NCBI RefSeq assembly: GCF_902459465.1
Contig: NC_047062.1
Span: forward strand, 18,917,994-18,981,993
Length of the DNA: 64,000 nucleotides
Direction of reading: 5' to 3'
Source: Asterias rubens
Lineage: Eukaryota; Echinodermata; Asteroidea; Forcipulatida; Asteriidae
Below, in pieces: positions 25,901-32,550 of this stretch; the stretch's first letter is position 1, and each line of letters begins with the position of its first letter. Under the pieces are notes generated by a model. It saw only the letters and a program-made list of their open reading frames with translations. It was not told the DNA's origin and did not search any database. The translations under genes and the position numbers were made by a program.

Positions 25901-27874
25901 CCAAATTTTATTTAGGAGCATGGGATTTCATTTTGTATTATTTGCTTTTTAAGACACTCCATACTATTAACGTACTTCATCTTTGTAGGTCAAGCAAGCC
26001 ATAGTCAAGAAACGCAACAAGATCGCTGCAAGCAAGGACTCGCATTCTATCTTTTCCAAAGCATTGGTAAATACAATTTTGACAATAACTGCATTATTTA
26101 CTAACTAAACCAATACTATTTATTTATTTATTTTTTTTTTAAATAATTTATAATCCACTGGCAACTACATAGGGTCATCAATACAAGGTTTCTAGATGAA
26201 TCTCAGCTCAATATTTATAATTTTCTTCAAAGCCAATAATTTATGACTTGGTGTTTACTTGAGTGGAAATCAACAAACAAACACACCATCAAACGAAAAA
26301 GCAAGACAATTGAAGATTGAACAAGAATTGAATAGTCTGGTTTCTTCTTGGTATCACTAGTGTCAGTGTTTGTTATTGTAGAACATGGGGAACAAGCCCA
26401 AGGTATATAGCAACATTATAAAAAGAGTTTTTGTTTGTTTTCTTTTGTAATTTGTTTGTTATTTATTTATTTATTTTAAATCTTCAAACATTAAAACATC
26501 TTGACCAGGAGTCATCCAGGGAGTTACAAATGTTTAAAAATAATGTTTTTCCTCATGCCCCTGGTTATAAAATTCTATGAAGAGAATATGAGTTTTGTTT
26601 TAAATTGTATCCAAAATAATATACACCCTAATCCAAAAAAAGCATTTGTTTTGATGAAATGATAGTGTACATTATTTTCTTCTCATAATCTTATCTCCAG
26701 AAATCCAAATCTGGAACAGACCAAACCACAACTGAAGGTAAGACTGAATGAAAATAACTGACGTTTTGAAGTACAAAGTACAAGCTCAATTATTTATGAT
26801 TTGAGAATAAAAATCCATCAACATTTAAAATGGGATTTGACATATTAATGGGATTTTAGTGCAACTTGTGCAAGTTTTAAGATACTTAAATTTGAGTTCA
26901 AAAAATTAATTCAGCATCTGAGGTAAAACAACAACAAAAGGAAAATCTTGCGAAATTTTTTCTTTTCAAAATAAATGACATAGCTGCTTTGGCCTTCTGC
27001 TGGAGGAATACAAATATGAGACGTCAGAGTTTGGGGTTTAAAGTTAATATTTCCTCGTCTGGAAAAAAATGTGTTCTTAGCTTATGATGAGCAAGACAAT
27101 GGGCTTGGGTTTCGTTTTCAATGTTTGACCACAATTTTTCCTGTTTTAAGAATCATGTCTTGTGTGTCGGTCAAAGAATTTTACTGGATTTCTTTCCTGT
27201 CTTGTGTCGGTGAAATATTTTCTTCTTTTGTTAGAAAAATGTTCCTTGTTATTTTTCAATTAATGTCTTTGGTATGTACGTTTGGAATTATAAGTACCGA
27301 GTTATTCAAAACACATGGATAAACACAGCTGGGTAGAGAACAAAAATTAAGATTGAGAATTCGTTTTGAAAATGGGATCACTATTCGAAGGCAAGTAACA
27401 CAAATAAAAGGAGGAGCGAATAGACAGCACTGAGTCTGTTTAAGATGCTTATTATTCTAATAAAAAGGTCTGATTTAAAATGTTTATGAACTGAAGTTTT
27501 TGGTTAATCTATTTTTTTATATAAAATTGAAAGATCAAATTGACTGGCTTCGTAATTTTCAAGATATGGTGAGATACAACATGGACAGAATGTAATTTAT
27601 GATAATATTTGCCAAACTGGAATGAGCTTATTCCAACTACAGTTAATTTCTCTCTTTTCCTTTTAAACTCATAGGCCTAAATTTGATTACTTAAGGTTCC
27701 AAAATGTCACCACTACCTCAGTTTCAGTTACAATGGCTCAGCAACTGTTTGTTTTGAGGATTGTTAATTTCTAGGTGTTACTATTCTGTACACTTCTTTA
27801 TTTTAGGCATTGACGGGACTTATAAAAGTCGCAAATCACCAAGACCCGCCTTTACAGTGCCTAGTCGTTTTTAG
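180..27874 (+). CDS. Adhesion GPCR (LamG - mucin stalk - GAIN/GPS - 7TM), 5' partial
   Basis: Predicted coding exons: 180-228, 1715-1810, 2234-2478, 3578-3713, 4761-4988, 5706-5753, 7163-7210, 8027-8071, 8621-8665, 8867-8911, 9461-9502, 10684-10740, 10994-11365, 11927-11955, 13438-13629, 14874-14930, 15689-15800, 16116-16244, 17020-17095, 17930-18035, 18399-18448, 18903-19014, 19518-19621, 19977-20076, 21009-21159, 21721-21790, 22969-23041, 24411-24496, 25154-25280, 25522-25563, 25989-26066, 26382-26402, 26701-26737, 27807-27874. All introns are GT-AG, phases match at each junction, and the exons sum to 3276 nt (1092 codons with the TAG stop). The product is a cell-surface receptor expected to self-cleave at the GPS and signal through a tethered agonist. 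The first visible residues (VLLFATYSS) look like the end of a signal peptide, so probably one short exon is missing upstream. Subfamily is uncertain; ADGRD and ADGRG members with pentraxin-like domains have similar architecture. Introns carry many MITEs and SINEs. Confidence 0.9.
486..729. mobile_element. Palindromic MITE-like element (GCTAAGCA family)
   Basis: A 244-bp inverted repeat: the left arm starts GGGCCCAATTTCATAGAGCT and the right arm ends with its complement, with a second paired block around 550-575 and 640-660 (AAACAGGATTACCAACC). Related shorter pieces with the same GCTAAGC words occur near 18085-18140, 19640-19830 and 33790-33900. No coding capacity, so probably a non-autonomous DNA element. 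Confidence 0.75.
1226..1660. repeat. Cluster of palindromic repeats (GGCGCCA family and a small hairpin)
   Basis: A hairpin at about 1226-1277 (TATTATCGGTCG paired with CGACCGATAATA) sits beside a palindromic element at about 1309-1418 with GGCGCCA ends, followed by a diverged relative at about 1478-1660. A clean copy of the GGCGCCA element is at 35233-35348. Confidence 0.55.
2887..3060. mobile_element. Palindromic MITE-like element (CGATAACGA family), copy 1
   Basis: Ends are GGCCGGGTCACACAGGA and the complementary TATCGCTGCATTGTGAC, with inner paired motifs CTATTGGTTGAAT and ATTCAATCAATAGAA. Related copies are at 13209-13397 and 40683-40860. All three are in introns. Confidence 0.7.
3765..4080. 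mobile_element. MITE family A copy, shortly after the exon 4 donor
   Basis: Begins CAAGGCACTGGACACTATTGG and ends with a diverged complement (GGTGGCCAGTGCCTTATAA). It shares with other family A copies the internal blocks GGCTCCCTCTGAAGTAACGT and ACGACCAATTGAG. It starts 52 bp downstream of an adhesion GPCR splice donor. Confidence 0.75.
4230..4369. repeat. Tandem duplication, 2 x 70 bp
   Basis: Two consecutive 70-bp units starting CAATCCTCTAAATGACC differ at very few positions. Intronic, no coding signal. Confidence 0.85.
4628..4679. repeat. TTA microsatellite with SINE-like tail
   Basis: GATGGCGCTTTATAAG followed by a run of ATT triplets. The same GGCGCTTTATAAxT plus ATT tail is found at 52083-52148, suggesting that both are 3' ends of one SINE family. 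Confidence 0.6.
5706..10740 (+). CDS. Array of seven phase 1-1 mini-exons encoding Thr/Ser-rich stalk cassettes
   Basis: Seven tiny exons (5706-5753, 7163-7210, 8027-8071, 8621-8665, 8867-8911, 9461-9502, 10684-10740; 48, 48, 45, 45, 45, 42 and 57 nt) each start with AG completing a codon and end one base into a codon. All but the first and last follow an acceptor ending AAAACAG, and six of seven use a GTGAGT donor. Predicted peptides are near-copies such as TTASPTTPQSSTTE, rich in Thr, Ser and Pro and suited to dense O-glycosylation. The surrounding intron sequence is repeated too (for example the stretches before 7163, 8027 and 8621, and those after 7210 and 8071), so the array arose by tandem duplication of exon-plus-intron units. 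Because all are symmetric, any subset may be skipped in frame. Transcript usage is inferred, not seen. Confidence 0.8.
6095..6343. repeat. GC-rich interspersed repeat with inverted ends
   Basis: A locally GC-rich block bounded by GTTCGATTAGCTTGTC and GGGGAAGCTAATCGAGCC, with GTCGACCC motifs near both ends. A shorter relative is at about 39922-40010 in the TMEM179B-like gene. Confidence 0.55.
6475..6785. mobile_element. MITE family A copy (between stalk mini-exons)
   Basis: Shares GGCTCCCTCTGAAGTAACAT, the AGAAAGAGGTAATTTCTCAC block and GGATACACCAAGTG with other family A copies. Its outer ends are diverged. Confidence 0.7.
7451..7714. mobile_element. Palindromic element (GTTTCAGACAGGCG family), copy 1
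   Basis: Left end CCGTTTCAGACAGGCG with GAGTCGCGCCAAACCAA; right end with GGTTCGGCGCGACTC. A longer copy is at 12068-12540, where the ends match as complements (CAGACAGGCGCTC and GAGCGCCTGTCTG). Confidence 0.65.
10178..10547. mobile_element. MITE family B copy 1 (TTAAAGCCATT ends)
   Basis: Starts TTAAAGCCATTATACACTTTC and ends with the near complement (CGAAAGTATATAATGGCTTTAA). It is in opposite orientation to the copy at 37181-37558 and shares its whole length, including a TTCTCGATAGCGAGAATT inner hairpin. Ends with TTAA, as in elements that target TTAA. Confidence 0.75.
10994..11365 (+). CDS. Large mucin-like stalk exon of the adhesion GPCR, with two possible donors
   Basis: This 372-nt exon encodes about 124 residues, dominated by Thr with Lys, Pro and Ser, and starts in the same phase as the preceding mini-exons. 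It contains two short in-frame tandem repeats: a 27-nt unit twice (11191-11244, TTKLLTTPP) and a 24-nt unit three times (11281-11352, SKTTLKTT-like). The 3' end at 11365 uses a weak donor (GTTCCA) that runs directly into an interspersed repeat beginning near 11368. A much better donor (CAG/GTATGA) lies at 11114 and is also phase 1, giving a stalk 84 residues shorter. I favour inclusion of the longer form because the frame stays open and Thr-rich up to 11365. Function: extended, probably O-glycosylated spacer. Confidence 0.75.
11368..11480. mobile_element. Palindromic repeat family E, copy 1, abutting the stalk exon
   Basis: CCAATTTCATGACTCTGCTT to GCAGAGCCATGAAGTTGGGC; these are the two ends of the family E palindrome. 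The left end begins two or three bases after the donor GT at 11366. Confidence 0.75.
11927..18035 (+). CDS. Adhesion GPCR GAIN-domain exons
   Basis: Seven exons (11927-11955, 13438-13629, 14874-14930, 15689-15800, 16116-16244, 17020-17095, 17930-18035) encode window residues about 486-719. The first part is helical and charged (exon 13438-13629), as in GAIN subdomain A; the later exons contain strand-like segments DIVVVIPSGVF, VASFLVGVNLNV and LSVDITVTISISK, typical of the beta-sandwich subdomain B immediately before a GPS. The paired cysteines in GCDSSC (exon 16116-16244) may form a local disulfide. The GAIN domain catalyses self-cleavage and holds the two receptor fragments together non-covalently. 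Homology is by architecture and position; sequence conservation of GAIN subdomain A is generally low, so individual exon calls rest mostly on splice sites and frame. Confidence 0.8.
12068..12540. mobile_element. Palindromic element (GTTTCAGACAGGCG family), copy 2 with internal insertion
   Basis: Terminal inverted repeats CAGACAGGCGCTCAAGAGTC and its near complement at 12510-12535. About 180 bp of AT-rich sequence (from about 12215 to 12400) separates the arms more widely than in the copy at 7451-7714. Confidence 0.65.
12836..12987. mobile_element. Palindromic MITE-like element (GGACTAGTCC family), copy 1
   Basis: Bounded by GGGGTCGATTTCACAAAGAG and CTCTTTGTGAAATCCACCCC, filled with repeated TAGGACTAGTC/AGTCTTAAG words. 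Other copies are at 40209-40382 and 63619-63784. Confidence 0.75.
13209..13397. mobile_element. Palindromic MITE-like element (CGATAACGA family), copy 2
   Basis: Same family as 2887-3060, with ends GGCCGAGTCACACTGCAGCG and CTGTGTGACCGGGCC. It ends about 40 bp before the acceptor of the 13438 exon of the adhesion GPCR. Confidence 0.7.
13657..13968. mobile_element. MITE family A copy, 28 bp after a splice donor
   Basis: Begins GGCAGTGGTCACTATTGGTA and continues with the GGCTCCCTTTGAAGTGACGT and AACGACCAATTGAGCTC blocks; the distal end is truncated near 13968. It starts about 28 bp downstream of the donor of the 13438-13629 exon. Confidence 0.75.
14149..14537. mobile_element. MITE family D copy (palindromic, CGGTCGGCCATTTAT core)
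   Basis: Ends AAGAAACACGTTACCTTCGA and the complement CCGATCCAACGTGTTCCT; the centre pairs ACACGGTCGGCCATTTATGC with TAAATGGCCGACCGTG. Further copies: 47578-47972 (full length), 48793-49052 and 43115-43350 (partial). Confidence 0.8.
14570..14868 (+). repeat. Direct duplication of intron 3' end upstream of the 14874 exon
   Basis: A stretch of about 100 bp (CACAAATATTTGAGTCCCTA ... CCTGCCAAACCATCACATTG) occurs at about 14570-14672 and again at about 14766-14868. The second copy runs to within a few bases of the exon acceptor, while the first lacks the AG and exon. Confidence 0.75.
16264..16378. mobile_element. MITE family A fragment, 20 bp after a splice donor
   Basis: Contains GTCAAAGACCAGTATTCTCA and AACAAACCTGTGAAAATTTG of family A, truncated. 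It begins about 20 bp after the donor of exon 16116-16244; a full copy follows at 16524. Confidence 0.7.
16524..16901. mobile_element. MITE family A, full-length copy
   Basis: TTAAAGGCACTGGACACGAT at the left and ATAGTGTCCACTGCCTTTA at the right, about 378 bp, with imperfect internal palindromy (GAGGTCTTAAAATC). Serves as the reference copy for the family along with 30607-30984. Confidence 0.85.
17739..17804 (-). repeat. tRNA-like SINE head (pseudo-tRNA), copy 1
   Basis: The reverse complement reads as a tRNA-like cloverleaf with D-arm (GCTCAATTGGTAGAG), anticodon region CACGTTAAT and T-arm TTCGAGTCC. It is degraded and lies in an intron, so it is a retroposon fragment rather than a working tRNA gene. 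Confidence 0.6.
18399..19014 (+). CDS. GPS autoproteolysis motif and tethered agonist exons
   Basis: Exons 18399-18448 and 18903-19014 encode the GPS: a Cys at window residue 728, W737 in the GSWSTVG segment, C755 and the cleavage tripeptide H759-L760-T761. The sequence after the cleavage point, TNFAVLVS, matches the usual Stachel tethered agonist of adhesion GPCRs almost exactly, so self-cleavage and tethered activation are predicted to be intact. Compared with the classical four-cysteine GPS, the second Cys (after WSTxG) is Val742 and the fourth (CxCNHLT) is Ser757, leaving a single cysteine pair. The first aromatic Trp of the CxFW motif is Leu. Confidence 0.9.
19518..25563 (+). CDS. Seven-transmembrane domain exons (class B2 GPCR)
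   Basis: Exons 19518-19621 (TM1), 19977-20076 (TM2), 21009-21159 (TM3 and part of TM4), 21721-21790 (TM4), 22969-23041 (ECL2/TM5), 24411-24496 (TM5/ICL3), 25154-25280 (TM6 and start of TM7), 25522-25563 (end of TM7) form a complete class B2 seven-helix bundle. Diagnostic stretches are LHYFFLSTFCWMLIQGVQLY in TM3, the ECL1 Cys844 and its expected ECL2 partner Cys916 in CWISLEHG, AFIGPAYLI in TM5, GVTWFFG in TM6 and the NTSQGLLMFLFH segment of TM7. The exon pattern and all phases are consistent, with no helix missing. This fragment couples to G proteins in the family; the partner here is unknown. Confidence 0.93.
21795..22202 (+). mobile_element. tRNA-derived SINE with ATT tail
   Basis: A SINE-like unit with GTGTGGGTTCGCATCCCCAG (T-arm-like), a conserved body (CTTCGGATGCGACGTTAAGC, AGAACCCAGTGCACTGATCG, GCGCTATATAAGAAGCCACG) and an ATT-repeat 3' tail. 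It starts only a few bases after the donor at 21790. Fragments of the same family are seen at about 25385-25470 and, reversed, at about 35500-35640. Confidence 0.7.
22500..22854. mobile_element. MITE family A copy in the TM4/ECL2 intron
   Basis: From CAAAGACACTATTGGTAATT to AATAATGTCCAGTGTCTTTAA with the GGCTCCCTCTGCAGTGACAT and ACTTCGACGACCAATTTAGC blocks. Confidence 0.8.
25989..27874 (+). CDS. Cytoplasmic tail exons of the adhesion GPCR, including a 21-nt microexon
   Basis: Four small exons (25989-26066, 26382-26402, 26701-26737, 27807-27874) encode about 67 tail residues that are Lys/Arg- and Ser-rich and end PSRF before TAG at 27872-27874. The tail begins with the juxtamembrane basic segment VKQAIVKKRNK. 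The 21-nt exon 26382-26402 (NMGNKPK) is flanked by TTGTAG and GTATAT and is phase 0-0, so it could be optional. The last exon follows a TTATTTTAG acceptor. There is no obvious PDZ-binding C-terminus. The microexon and the 37-nt exon are the least certain parts because of their size, but the frame closes only when phases are as listed. Confidence 0.7.
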
Positions 27875-28172
27875 TCAGGGGCATGCTGATGGCCCGCATG
27901 CACTTTAATGGTAAAGGGTTTTACCTTGGTGTGTTTTAAGTCCTCCATTTTACATCTTCACTGCCCGCATCAGTGCACCCAACCATTGATCCATCCTGAT
28001 TATTATGTACAATTTTCATGCATGGACAAAATGAAACTTTTCAATTTCATGATTGCCCCCATGAAGTCATAAATAGGCAAATTCAAGATACTGGAATACT
28101 TCCTTTCATCTGGATCATCTGAAGTGGGGGCATATAGGCTTACAGCCCAGAGGGCTTGGCAGGAGGAGAGGT

Positions 28173-28483
28173 GGGAAAACACTCTGATGGGAAAACACTC
28201 TGATGGGAAAACACTCTGATGGGAAAACACTCTGATGGGAAAACACTCTGATGGGAAAACACTCTGATGGGAAAACACTCTGATGGGAAAACACTCTGAT
28301 GGGAAAACACTCTGATGGGAAAACACTCTGATGGGAAAACACTCTGATGGGAAAACACTCTGATGGGAAAACACTCTGATGGGAAAACACTCTGATGGGA
28401 AAACACTCTGATGGGAAAACACTCTGATGGGAAAACACTCTGATGGGAAAACACTCTGATGGGAAAACACTCTGATGGGAAAA
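28173..28483. repeat. Minisatellite, 19 perfect copies of a 16-bp unit
   Basis: The unit GGGAAAACACTCTGAT is repeated 19 times without visible change (28173-28476), plus a partial unit. Since 16 is not a multiple of three and none of the minus-strand frames has a stop, all three minus frames are open through it; that follows from the repeat and is not evidence of coding. Confidence 0.97.
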
Positions 28484-28861
28484 GTCTGAGCACAGCAAGA
28501 AGAAAAACATTGGGCAAAGAAAGCAAGAAATACTTTTTACCATTGGGTTTAAAGTTGTGTGCATATCAAACTCTCTGGCCATGAGTGGGGGAGGGCATGC
28601 CAGGTGCTATTAACAACACATAAAACAAAATTGGCATTACAGAGGCATGTATATGGTCAGCTAAATATCTTGAACATTTAATATTATTTTTCTCGGCCTG
28701 GAGAGATCCAAACAGAAGAGGGCTCTCGATTTCTTGACACACTCACTTCATGGGCATCTGGCATAAGGAGGAGCAATAATTGTTGTTGGTTTCCTTTAAG
28801 ACAAGAGTGGGGGCTGGCAATAATCAGTAGTAATAACAAAATAATAAGATATTGCTTTATG

Positions 28862-28867
28862 AATAAA
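28862..28867 (+). promoter_or_regulatory. Candidate poly(A) signal for the adhesion GPCR
   Basis: This is the first canonical AATAAA that I see after the receptor stop codon, about 990 bp downstream. If used, the 16-bp minisatellite at 28173-28483 would be part of the 3' UTR. No transcript evidence is available, so this is tentative. Confidence 0.25.
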
Positions 28868-30606
28868 TAAACCGACCATAGGAGTTGTAGAAAATCTGTC
28901 TTCCTTGATTACAACTGGGCCTAAGTGAAATGAATAATCAAAGCTTGATATGAGTGAGGCACGCCTTAAGCAAAGACTTGACCAAATTCTCATGTCTTCG
29001 GCCACCGTTTATTCATTATCATGTGCACATTCAATGCATGGCATTCAATCCACATAACCATCATCCCCAATTGACTTCATTTCTTCCCAGCATGAAAGGC
29101 TGAACGCATGCGGCCAGATGACATCAGAAACGTTATTTTTTGACAAGTTATATAAGTACACAGCATTATAATTACTGTATTCAAAAGTCTGGTTCAAAAT
29201 TTCGTTTTGGCACTTTGAGTTATCTATAAAGACCCATACCATGGTAAATGAACCCCTGTACTCGATAAATAAATGTTCACGCATTTTCCCAATAGGAAGG
29301 CATATCTGGAGCCTTTAAGCGCACTAATTCATAACTCTAGCTAGACCAAGGCGCAGTAGACACTTCGTCCCTGTACATGGGGACTTATTTCAGAGCCAAC
29401 AATTAAGTCTGAAAACTGAGCACATTTTCCGTTGCCAACTTTGGCTCTATTTTTAGGTATAATGATGAGAGCAACATTTATTTGTGATTGGACAGAATTG
29501 AACGGTGACGAGATACCACTTCCATCTTTAAGAACGGTCAACATTCATTATTGTTTATGAATCATACATCTTTGAAACAGTATCTTGTTTCCAGTATTTA
29601 ATCAGCTTATGTTTGTCTCCATCATTGCCGTTTTCTGTTTCTTTCCGTCGGCTAAAGTTTTGTTTTTCTCATCGGCTGTTGTCTTTGTTTGATAACGTAT
29701 GGCATGTGAATGTAACTTTGTCTCATACAAACAATAATATGCACCATGGTATAATTTACACACTTCAAAATGTTTTGTTGATTTTCCCTCCTAAAGCTAC
29801 CTTGACGAGTGGTGTTCAGTAATAACGGGCAGTCTGGTGCCTGCTGACCCAACTCTACGAAGACATTGGTTTCCCATCGGGTGATGAGGACACCCAACGC
29901 AGCTGTTAGGGTGCACCCAACTAAATAAACTCCCATAGCATACAGTGCAAAATGCTAATATTAAAAAATGCACGAAAAATACTTAGAAGTCTCACAACTT
30001 TTTACACTAAAGGAAAAATTATTTATTGACTCTTGAACTGTACCCCTCTGCTCAGTTTAACATTGGGCGTCCCTGGGCCCTTCCAGCTACCCCCTCCAAG
30101 CAAAAACACACCTTCACCAGTGTCATTTTTCAAAACGTCCAAGCATAAATTTTGAAAATGTCCCTACACCTCTCAGCTAATATAGGACCATTTTTTTGGG
30201 CCCAATGTCATCCAAAATACATCAAGTTGGAAGTCAACAACCCCATGTCACAATATTGCGCACATTTCTTTTTTACACTGAAACTGTTTTAGGGGCTGTG
30301 AAATTTGTCTTATATATAGAATATTTTGAGGGCCCCAACAAAAGAATTAAACTGAGCTCACACTCTGTTTTCTCCTGTTTAGTGGGGTGCACCCATAGTA
30401 CGTACCATCAATTGTTTGTGTGGCCAGTCTAGACAGAACTCATATCAACCGGTGCCTTTTCTCTGAACAAATTATATATTTTGTTTGACTAATTATTTAA
30501 ATGTTAAATATATACATAATGGATCTAACCATACAATTGTAAAACTGGTGGATGTTTTAGCTAGTTGAATGAGATTGTCATGTTGATATAAAGACATTTT
30601 ATTCGT

Positions 30607-30984
30607 TTAAAGGCAGTGGACACTATTGGTAATTGTCAAAGACTAGCCTTCACAGTTGGTGTATCTGCATAAAATAACTAACCTGTGAAAATTTGAGCTC
30701 AATCGGTCATCACAGTTGCGAGATAATAATGAAAGAAGAAAACACCCTTGTCACACGAAGTTGTGTGCATTTAGATGGTTGATTTCGAGACCTCAAGTTC
30801 TAAACTTGAAGTCTCGAAATCAAATTCGTAGAAAATTACTTCTATCTCGAAAACTACTCCACTTCAGAGGGAGCCGTTTCTCACAATGTTTTATACTGCC
30901 AACCTCTCCACATTACTCTTTACCAAGTGAGGTGTAATGCTAATAATTATTTTGAGTAATTACCAATAGTGTCCACTGCTTTTA
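30607..30984. mobile_element. MITE family A, full-length copy in the intergenic region
   Basis: Bounded by TTTAAAGGCAGTGGACACTA and TAGTGTCCACTGCTTTTA, with a central palindrome GAGACCTCAAGTTCTAAACT / AGTCTCGAAATC. Confidence 0.85.
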
Positions 30985-32141
30985 TGTTTATGTGCAATAA
31001 TCAGGATGACTTCTGTGAAATCTGACTTTTCGTGTTTTGCCGATAGTTTTATAAAAGTGCTAATTAATATTTTGTGGATGGTGATGAAAAGCAAATCAAA
31101 CGAATGGCACGTCGCTTTGACTCGTGTGATAGAACCACACGTATGATTGAATTTAATTGGATTCTCCATGGTCATAACTTAGTGTAAATGGTTACAAGTA
31201 AAAAGGGCATTCATGATTTATGTTATGGTAACAGCTGAAATGAAAATATGTTCTAACGAGGTGCATGGAAGATTTATCTCAATATTTGTTTAGGCTAAGT
31301 ATTTCTTTAACATAATATTGCTCATGGACTTTTAGTCGACTGATATAGAGCCTTTCAAACTTGCCTGAAGAAAAATAATAATTGATTATTTGATTATTTG
31401 ATAATTTAATATATTTTTGTGGCGCTCAAACGGATGTGTACATTGTAGTGTCGAATGTAGAATACTGCATGGTGCAACTTCTATCTAGTTAGGTTTGGGG
31501 TAAAGGGCTGTTTCTGAAAAGACCGGTGGTGTCACTGGCTTGACGTTTCCGTTGGTATATGACTACCTTCGAAAACCATCTTCAGGAAAGGGAAGAAACT
31601 GTTGCGCCCCCGTTCTTTTAGAACCACAACTTATATAGAGATTATTTGCCACAATCCTTACAGGACTTGGTCTGTTTTTATATTTATTGTTTAAACAAAA
31701 ACAATATTAATGCGCGTTGATCTATGAATAATTCGGTGCAATATGTTTCATTTTATGAGTTTCTTCTGGCATTAATATCGCCTCTGCTGATGGGCTGTTC
31801 ATCTTGTTTCAATGTCCGAAGAGTTTTTTACCCATTAAACTTTTTTCGGATATAAGTTTAACGTGATTGAATTTCGTAGCTTTTAATGTTAGAATTTTAA
31901 TTTCATTCATAAGTGTTCAATATTTTTTTAAACATCCCTTCTTAATTTCGATTTTAGTTTAGTGTCGTAAGATATACCAAAATATAAATAAAAGTTATGA
32001 TAAAATGTATATGTTATTAAATTATACCAACACCTGTATATTATAAAGTGGGTCAGTTTGGTGTTTGAGTTTAACAATATCAATCTTACACTTCAGTAGG
32101 ATACGACAAAAATCTCTCGTAAAAGCACTGATAGTATACAC

Positions 32142-32297
32142 ATAATGAATGTTTATGAGTGCAATGGTGCGAATATGTTCATGAGTTGAAAGATGGAATG
32201 TTCTATTCAACGAGGCGGAGCCGAGTTGAATGGAACATTCCAGCTTTCAACGAATGAACATATTCGCACCATTGCACGAATGAAAAACATTCATTAT
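32142..32297. repeat. Long inverted repeat (about 156 bp)
   Basis: Left arm ATAATGAATGTTTATGAGTG ... GAATGTTCTATTCAACGAGG; right arm carries the complements, ending AAAAACATTCATTAT. The arms are over 60 bp each with a short GC-rich turn near 32210-32225. Confidence 0.85.
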
Positions 32298-32473
32298 TTG
32301 TTTTATATAACATCCAAGTAGATCTTTGTCATTTTGATTGAAAGATACAACTTCCAAAACAAACAAAGCGTAGGCCTCCAATTTTTAATTGTAGAAGACG
32401 AATGCTAGTAATTTTACTAATATGCCTTGCTGCGTTACCGAAGACAACGCGCACGCAGTGATGTTTTTACTCA

Positions 32474-32550
32474 GCTTTTTCGTTCCATCCGAAAAGTACC
32501 ATTGCACGCTGGCAGCGTGCAATGGTACTTTTCGGATGGAACGAAAAAGC
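32474..32550. repeat. Perfect palindrome, 38-bp arms with 1-nt spacer
   Basis: The arm from 32474 to 32511 (starting GCTTTTTCGTTCCATCCG) is repeated exactly in reverse complement from 32513 to 32550, with a single G at 32512 between them. A partial third copy of the inner part (GCAATGGTACTTTT) follows at about 32569-32582. Confidence 0.95.

Noticed and set aside
28173..28483. CRISPR-like array
   Set aside because: Repeats are contiguous with no spacers, and the genome is eukaryotic.
28003..28582. Three overlapping minus-strand reading frames of 128-155 codons with a 16-residue repeat
   Set aside because: They are produced by the 16-bp minisatellite being free of stops in every minus frame; there is no start context, domain or splice support.
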